NCBI GenBank assembly: GCA_900546995.1
Contig: URFF01000039.1
Coordinates: forward strand, 1 to 17,106
Direction of reading: 5' to 3'
Length of the DNA stretch: 17,106 bases
Source of the DNA: an uncultured Sutterella sp.
GTDB lineage: Bacteria; Pseudomonadota; Gammaproteobacteria; Burkholderiales; Burkholderiaceae_F
Shown here one piece after another: positions 13,015 through 17,106 of this stretch. The notes under the pieces are model-generated. The model was not told where the DNA came from, did no database searches, and saw nothing but the letters and a program-made list of their open reading frames with translations. The position numbers and the translations under genes were made by a program. Every line of letters starts with the position of its first letter. The stretch's first letter is position 1.

Positions 13015-13684
13015 TGATTGGAAAACACCCCGAACCCCTAATCGCTACGCGATTCGTTCGGCAAAGCACCTCATTTTTTGCGAAGGGGACAAAACCGAGC
13101 CACTCTATTTCGCAGGATTTAAACGAGCGATCGAAGCGTGTCCAATCTACGAAGAGATGATTGAAATTTTCCCGCACTGCGGCGACACGCAAGGGGTCTT
13201 AAAAACAGCATTGACGACAGTTAACAAAAGAAAGCCACAAAAAGCCAACATTTGGTGCGTTTTCGATAAAGATGATTTTCCCATTGAACACTTTGACGGT
13301 GTTTCGAAAAAGATTGAAGAACTCAACCAAACGTACCGTCAATGGCGTTTTCACAGCATTTGGAGCAACGAGTGTTTTGAATTTTGGCTTTTATTGCACT
13401 TTTCGCTGTACACATCCAACAACCACCGAAGCATGTACCTACGAAATCTCAGCGATAATTTCAAAAAGCAAGGACTGGGACCGTATCGGAAAAACGATCC
13501 TCAACTTTTTGAGAAGCTGCTACAAATCGGCAATCCAAAACTCGCCATCCGTCATGCAGAACGGATATTAGAAGAAAACAAGGGCCGGCTGCCCTCTCAA
13601 ATTGCACCCGGCACCAAAGTTCAAGAGCTCGTTAAAGCGTTAGCCGTGTATTTGCCAAAAGAGTGGCAATCGCATTTCTTTTAA
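13001..13684 (+). CDS. RloB-family protein (TOPRIM-like, putative phage defence)
   Basis: A 227-residue protein with the marks of the RloB family, the usual partner of an RloA-type ATPase and related to the AbiLii protein of abortive phage infection. LIFCEGDKTEPLYFAGF (24-40) carries the TOPRIM-like glutamate E28. IWCVFDKDDFP (84-94) carries the acidic D89/D91 pair. The family segment WSNECFEFWLLLHF (121-134) is complete. A C-terminal helical part follows. By family it would be a metal-dependent nuclease acting in defence; that activity is not proven here. It overlaps the upstream gene by 14 bases, so translation is probably coupled, and no separate ribosome-binding site is seen. It converges on ybaK with 6 bases between the stops and no terminator. 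Confidence 0.87.
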   Translation: MTPANDWKTPRTPNRYAIRSAKHLIFCEGDKTEPLYFAGFKRAIEACPIYEEMIEIFPHCGDTQGVLKTALTTVNKRKPQKANIWCVFDKDDFPIEHFDGVSKKIEELNQTYRQWRFHSIWSNECFEFWLLLHFSLYTSNNHRSMYLRNLSDNFKKQGLGPYRKNDPQLFEKLLQIGNPKLAIRHAERILEENKGRLPSQIAPGTKVQELVKALAVYLPKEWQSHFF

Positions 13685-13690
13685 CGCGAC

Positions 13691-14182
13691 CTAGTCTGCA
13701 TTAGCACAATCCACCGGTTTGGCGCCCAACGGATCGAGTAAAACCGACGGAGATATTTTCACGATAAAACCGCGACGACCACCGTTAATATAGATGCTCG
13801 GTAAATCCAAAATGGTTTTCTGGACATAAATTGGCATGCGTTTACGCGTCCCAAAAGGAGAAGTCCCGCCGACCTGATAACCGCTGTTGCGCTGAGCCTG
13901 CTCTGGCTTACACGGCGCAATGTGTTTGGCACCGACCTGTCGAGCTAAATTTTTAGTACTCACTTCGCAGTCGCCGTGCATCAAAATCACCAACGGCTTA
14001 GCGTGTTCATCTTCCATAATGAGCGTTTTCACGACCATGTGATGATCCAATCCGAACACTTCAGCGACTTTGGCCGTACCACCGTGCTCAACATACTCGT
14101 AGGAAAGCGATTCGAAAGTAATTTTGTGCGCTTTAAGCCAATCCGTTGCCGGCGTCGCACTCTGATGTTTATCTTTTGCCAT
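13691..14182 (-). CDS. ybaK: Cys-tRNA(Pro)/Cys-tRNA(Cys) deacylase YbaK
   Basis: Trans-editing enzyme that frees cysteine from mischarged Cys-tRNA(Pro), protecting against a mistake of prolyl-tRNA synthetase. It belongs to the YbaK/EbsC fold, 163 residues. The conserved lysine is K52 in HMVVKTLIM. GDCEVSTKNLARQVGAK and the loop GYQVGGTSPFGTRKRMPIY (101-119) are also characteristic, and INGGRRGFIVKISP closes the fold. The related ProX and EbsC members could be confused with it, but the GGTSPFG form is YbaK. It follows ispH by 11 bases on the same strand and is probably co-transcribed. No terminator is visible past its stop. Confidence 0.92.
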   Translation of the reverse strand: MAKDKHQSATPATDWLKAHKITFESLSYEYVEHGGTAKVAEVFGLDHHMVVKTLIMEDEHAKPLVILMHGDCEVSTKNLARQVGAKHIAPCKPEQAQRNSGYQVGGTSPFGTRKRMPIYVQKTILDLPSIYINGGRRGFIVKISPSVLLDPLGAKPVDCANAD

Positions 14183-14193
14183 TTTCTTTTCTT

Positions 14194-15111
14194 CTACAAA
14201 CCTGCAGGAAGGGGAAACGCGATTCGATCGGCCACGCCCGGCATCGTCACCACATTGACTTCACCTCGAGACTTTAAATAGTCCACCACACCTTGAACCA
14301 AATGCTCCGGCGCTGAAGCGCCGGCTGTGAGTCCTAGTCGATCAACACCATCAAACCAAGAGGGCTCTATATCGGCAGCGCTGTCAATCAAAAAGGCTTT
14401 AACACCCGCTTTTTGTGCGATGTCACGCAAGCGCCTGGAATTGGAACTTGTGCTTGAACCAATCACCAAAACCAACTGAACTTGGGCCGCGAGTTTTTTA
14501 ACCGCTTCTTGCCGACTTTGAGTGGCGTAGCAAATGTCGGCCGCTGACAAAGAACGGATCGCCGGAAAACGACTTTTCAGTCGGGTAATCACTTCTTTCG
14601 TTTCATCGGCAGAAAGCGTCGTTTGCGTGACGTAGCCGATTTTCTGAGGATCCGGAACCATTAAAGAGTCTACTTCATCGTTGGTGTACACACGATAAAT
14701 GTTACCGTCTACCTGCCCCATTGTGCCTTCCACTTCGGCGTGTCCCTTGTGACCGATCACAATCACAGACAGTCCGTCGTTATGCATCTTGACCACCTCG
14801 CGATGCACTTTCATCACCAAAGGACAGGTCGCATCAAAAATGCGCAACTGCCGACCGGCCGCGTAGTCTTTAACGGACTGCGGCACGCCGTGCGCCGACA
14901 AAATGGCCGTCGCTCCATCGGGCACCTCACTTAAATGCTCAACAAAAATCGCCCCTTTTGCCTTCAAATCATTGACAACTGTTTTGTTATGAACGATTTC
15001 ATGCCGAACATAAATCGGCCGACCATAGACAGCCAGTGCTTTTTCCACGATCGCAATCGCTCGATTCACACCGGCGCAAAAACCTCTGGGTTGAGCTAGA
15101 AAAACTTGCAT
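14194..15111 (-). CDS. ispH: 4-hydroxy-3-methylbut-2-enyl diphosphate reductase
   Basis: Last enzyme of the MEP (non-mevalonate) pathway. It reduces HMBPP to isopentenyl and dimethylallyl diphosphate using a [4Fe-4S] cluster. The three cluster cysteines are present: C12 in PRGFCAGV, C96 in FDATCPLV and C194 in DICYATQ. Substrate contacts are the histidines in HEIVHN, SAHGVPQ and GHKGHAEVEGTMGQ, the last with the proton-donating glutamate. VIGSSTSSNSRRL and LTAGASAPEHLV hold the phosphate site. The frame opens at a GTG (15117), but AAAGAG lies five bases before the ATG at 15111, and the result, MQVFLAQPRGFCAG, matches the family, so I place the start there. Length, 305 residues, is normal. Its promoter is not obvious in the divergent region shared with the MATE gene. 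Confidence 0.96.
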   Translation of the reverse strand: MQVFLAQPRGFCAGVNRAIAIVEKALAVYGRPIYVRHEIVHNKTVVNDLKAKGAIFVEHLSEVPDGATAILSAHGVPQSVKDYAAGRQLRIFDATCPLVMKVHREVVKMHNDGLSVIVIGHKGHAEVEGTMGQVDGNIYRVYTNDEVDSLMVPDPQKIGYVTQTTLSADETKEVITRLKSRFPAIRSLSAADICYATQSRQEAVKKLAAQVQLVLVIGSSTSSNSRRLRDIAQKAGVKAFLIDSAADIEPSWFDGVDRLGLTAGASAPEHLVQGVVDYLKSRGEVNVVTMPGVADRIAFPLPAGL

Positions 15112-15277
15112 AGCCACTCTTTAAAAAGATTTTTCTAAACGTCAAGAAGTGTACCAATTTCGAAGAAAGAAAGAGGAAAAGTTGGGAGATCTACATTTTG
15201 TCAGAACTAAAACCAAGTAATGTTTGAATAAGAAAATCTTACCGTTTTTGGCTCATTCCTTACTTAGTGACGTCCAA

Positions 15278-15300
15278 CTATTCATACCTATTTTGAATAG
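15278..15300. promoter_or_regulatory. Inverted repeat upstream of the MATE promoter
   Basis: CTATTCA (15278-15284) and TGAATAG (15294-15300) are exact inverted 7-mers with a 9-base centre. They end 22 bases before the -35 box. Related words (ATACCTAT, AGACCTGTATAG) surround them. This is a plausible operator for a regulator of the efflux gene, but no regulator gene is in the window. Confidence 0.4.
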
Positions 15301-15321
15301 ACCTGTATAGAAATTTCGTCA

Positions 15322-15350
15322 TTGACAAGGCCCTTTGTTCGTCATAGAGT
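15322..15350 (+). promoter_or_regulatory. Sigma-70 promoter of the MATE gene
   Basis: A consensus TTGACA (15322-15327), an exact 17-base spacer and TAGAGT (15345-15350, four of six bases) form a good promoter. Transcription would start near 15357, about 19 bases before the ATG at 15376. The open frame reaches back into this box, so an upstream start would lie in the promoter itself. Confidence 0.68.
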
Positions 15351-15375
15351 TTTCTCAGTTTTTGAAAGAAGTTCT

Positions 15376-16743
15376 ATGCGATCGACACAAGCTATCCTGG
15401 GTCAGGATTTCACAGTTAGCACACACCTGCGCTTTGCTTTTCCCCGCATGATGATGTCACTATTCATCATGAGCTACGTTGTCGCTGATGGGGCGCTCAT
15501 TTCGTACTATTTGGGAACCGTGGCACTAGCGTCACTGAATATGGTCTTTCCCCTGGCGGGGCTTTTATCGGCTATCGGCATGATGCTTTCTGCCGGCGGC
15601 GGATCCGTTGTCTCGCGTCGATTAGGCGATCAGCGAGCCCATGAGGCAGATCGAGCCCTTTCCACCATTGTGTACGCCAATATTTTCATCGGAACTGTAC
15701 TTGCCGCCATTGGTCTCATTTTTGTTGATGACATCTTGCTTTTCTTAAATGTTGAACCCGAGCAGATGCAATACGCAAGAGACTATCAAGTCGTCACGTT
15801 GCTCGCACTCCCAATCATGCTCCTAAGCCTTGCCTCTCAAACCTTCTTCACGGTCGCGGGTTACCCAAAAATGGGGCTGATTGTCTCCATTGCCTCCGGG
15901 CTCACTAATGTCGTTTTAGATATTGTTTTCATGGGGCCTTTAAAGTGGGGGATGGTTGGTGCGGCTCTCGCAACGGATATCTCATGGCTTGTGAGTGTGA
16001 TTGCGGCATTTATCTTTTTCGCACGCCCTAACGCCCCCATTAAATTACTTTGGATAAAACCGGAATGGCTGGCAATTGTCGGTTCCATTAAAAGCGGTTT
16101 TGCTGAAATGGTTGGAAATCTTTCCCATTCGGTGACGCTTTTCTTATTTAACACCATGTTCTTGCGTTGGCTCGGCATTGACGGCGTTGCCGCGTTAACC
16201 ATCGCGTCCTACACCACCTATGTTTTTAATTGCATGGCTTACGGTTTCTGCGAAGCGACTAACCCGATCATCGCTTATAACTACGGCGCTCAGAATTGGA
16301 CTCAGCTTAAAAAGATTTTTCTTAATAGTCTGAAAATTATTGCCGGCTTTTCTTTGTGTGCTTATAGCGCATCCGTTTTATTTGCCAAACCCGTACTTGG
16401 CTTCTTTACCGCGCCGGGCACGGCGGTTTATGAGCTATTGCTGGATAACTTCTGGATTTATGCCGCTTCGCTTCTTTTTATGTGCTCAAACATGTTTGCT
16501 GCCTACATTTTCACCGCTTTCGGTGACGGCAAACGTGCCAGCATCGTCTCCTTTGCGCGCACTTTTGGCTTTATTGTGTTGTTTATTGAAACGTTGCCTT
16601 TACTTATCGGTGAGATCGGTCTATGGCTTTCAGTTCCGGTGGCAGAATGTTGCACATTCTGTTTAAGCGCATGGCTTGTTTGGCGCAATCGTAGCCGCTA
16701 TGGGTATAACGGTTTGCCAGCTACTCAGATCAATCGAGCATGA
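15376..16743 (+). CDS. MATE family efflux transporter
   Basis: Inner-membrane multidrug/toxin extrusion pump driven by a Na+ or H+ gradient. At 455 residues it shows the regular series of hydrophobic segments expected for 12 helices. The first helices are at about 22-45 and 50-75, with the inter-helix GGGSVVSRRLGDQRAHEADRA of the MepA/DinF-like branch, and the second half repeats the pattern from about residue 230 (SGFAEMVGNLSHSVTLFLFN). EATNPIIAYNYGAQNW is the typical second-half counterpart. The start at 15376 is chosen because the upstream TTG start would lie in the -35 box; GAAAGAAG precedes the ATG. It stands alone between the divergent ispH and rpmB. Substrates cannot be told from sequence. 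Confidence 0.92.
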   Translation: MRSTQAILGQDFTVSTHLRFAFPRMMMSLFIMSYVVADGALISYYLGTVALASLNMVFPLAGLLSAIGMMLSAGGGSVVSRRLGDQRAHEADRALSTIVYANIFIGTVLAAIGLIFVDDILLFLNVEPEQMQYARDYQVVTLLALPIMLLSLASQTFFTVAGYPKMGLIVSIASGLTNVVLDIVFMGPLKWGMVGAALATDISWLVSVIAAFIFFARPNAPIKLLWIKPEWLAIVGSIKSGFAEMVGNLSHSVTLFLFNTMFLRWLGIDGVAALTIASYTTYVFNCMAYGFCEATNPIIAYNYGAQNWTQLKKIFLNSLKIIAGFSLCAYSASVLFAKPVLGFFTAPGTAVYELLLDNFWIYAASLLFMCSNMFAAYIFTAFGDGKRASIVSFARTFGFIVLFIETLPLLIGEIGLWLSVPVAECCTFCLSAWLVWRNRSRYGYNGLPATQINRA

Positions 16744-16746
16744 GAT

Positions 16747-16775
16747 TTGCGTCGAGGTAGTGTTGTGGGTATAAT
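16747..16775 (+). promoter_or_regulatory. Promoter of rpmB-rpmG
   Basis: TTGCGT (16747-16752), a 17-base spacer and a perfect TATAAT (16770-16775) form a strong sigma-70 promoter, expected for ribosomal protein genes. Transcription would begin near 16782, giving a leader of about 77 bases. Confidence 0.72.
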
Positions 16776-16793
16776 GCTCGATACCGTTGACCC

Positions 16794-16819
16794 GCCGAGG
16801 TCGATTTTCGAGCTTCGGC
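16794..16819 (+). other. Hairpin in the rpmB leader
   Basis: GCCGA (16794-16798) with TCGGC (16815-16819) and TCGA (16801-16804) with TCGA (16808-16811) make an interrupted stem, followed by GTTGTTTTTGTTT. It may be a leader structure, a weak attenuator, or a terminator of read-through from the MATE gene. Confidence 0.35.
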
Positions 16820-16858
16820 AGGGTTGTTTTTGTTTCAAATTTTTTACTGGAGTTAGCG

Positions 16859-17092
16859 ATGGCACGAGTGTGTCAAGTCACCGGCAAGGCGCCGATGGTC
16901 GGCCACCGCGTCTCTCACGCAAACAACAAAACGAAGCGTCGCTTCATGCCCAACCTTCAATATCGTCGTTTCTGGGTTGAAAGCGAAAACCGCTGGGTTC
17001 GTTTGCGTTTGACGGCGGCAGGTCTCCGTACGGTGGATAAGCTTGGTATTGATGCGGTCTTAGCGGACCTCCGCGCCCGCGGCGAAATCTAA
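16859..17092 (+). CDS. rpmB: 50S ribosomal protein L28
   Basis: Small basic protein of the 50S subunit, 77 residues, the normal length. It reads MARVCQVTGKAPMVGHRVSH, then KTKRRFMPNLQYRRFWVES, RLRLTAAGLRTVDKLG and a short charged end. The frame is open upstream to 16787, but L28 begins MARVC, and GGAG lies seven bases before the ATG at 16859. It is transcribed from the strong promoter at 16747-16775. AGGAG follows its stop, then the first two bases of a further ATG, so rpmG (L33) is the likely next gene, as in most bacteria. Confidence 0.96.
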   Translation: MARVCQVTGKAPMVGHRVSHANNKTKRRFMPNLQYRRFWVESENRWVRLRLTAAGLRTVDKLGIDAVLADLRARGEI

Positions 17093-17093
17093 T

Positions 17094-17106
17094 AGGAGTT
17101 CACCAT
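17094..17106 (+). promoter_or_regulatory. Ribosome-binding site of the next gene, cut by the window edge
   Basis: AGGAG (17094-17098) with a 6-base spacer leads to AT, the first two bases of a start codon at 17105. From the rpmB context the gene is expected to be rpmG, but no coding sequence is visible. Confidence 0.7.

Noticed and set aside
15322..15375. N-terminal extension of the MATE protein from a TTG start
   Set aside because: That TTG is part of the -35 box of a good promoter, so the bases would not be in the message.
1..17106. CRISPR arrays, tRNA or rRNA genes, insertion sequences
   Set aside because: No regularly spaced repeats, no cloverleaf-like segments and no transposase frames were found on either strand.

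Overview
The window looks like a core chromosomal segment of a beta-proteobacterium in the order Burkholderiales. Moderate GC, the rpsU - yqeY - dnaG - rpoD gene order with tsaD divergent, and the protein sequences suggest a Sutterellaceae-like gut lineage. That placement is inference from gene order and protein style; no 16S gene is present.

Layout, left to right. Positions 1-129 hold a hairpin of unknown role and the terminator of etfBA. On the minus strand come etfA and etfB (electron-transfer flavoprotein), then dusA (tRNA-dihydrouridine synthase). Next are two full-length RpoD-type sigma factors in tandem: a divergent paralogue at 2978-5176 and the canonical copy at 5699-7774. A terminator and about 465 bases of structured non-coding DNA separate them. 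The canonical copy ends the macromolecular-synthesis cluster, read right to left: rpsU (S21), a terminator with extra hairpins, yqeY, dnaG (primase), rpoD. A 210-base divergent region carrying a large dyad leads to tsaD on the plus strand, closed by a strong terminator. A two-gene cassette follows on the plus strand: a degenerate AAA/ABC-type ATPase of the RloA type and an RloB-family TOPRIM-like protein. It is AT-richer than its surroundings and sits between tsaD and a convergent ispH-ybaK operon. The right end holds a MATE efflux pump with its own promoter, then rpmB (L28) with a near-consensus promoter; the window stops on the first two bases of what is probably rpmG.

Most genes are housekeeping: translation (rpsU, rpmB, tsaD, dusA, ybaK), replication priming (dnaG), transcription initiation (rpoD twice), isoprenoids (ispH) and electron transfer (etfBA). 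Two things stand out. First, the adjacent sigma paralogue keeps core binding, -10 and -35 recognition residues, but has a changed region 3.2 finger and region 1.2. Second, the RloAB-like pair has a partner ATPase that appears to have lost its Walker A, Walker B glutamate and switch histidine while remaining an open frame, and the RloB TOPRIM-like residues look intact. Several leaders (rpoD paralogue, rpoD, rpsU, etfB, MATE gene) carry palindromes placed where regulation would be expected.
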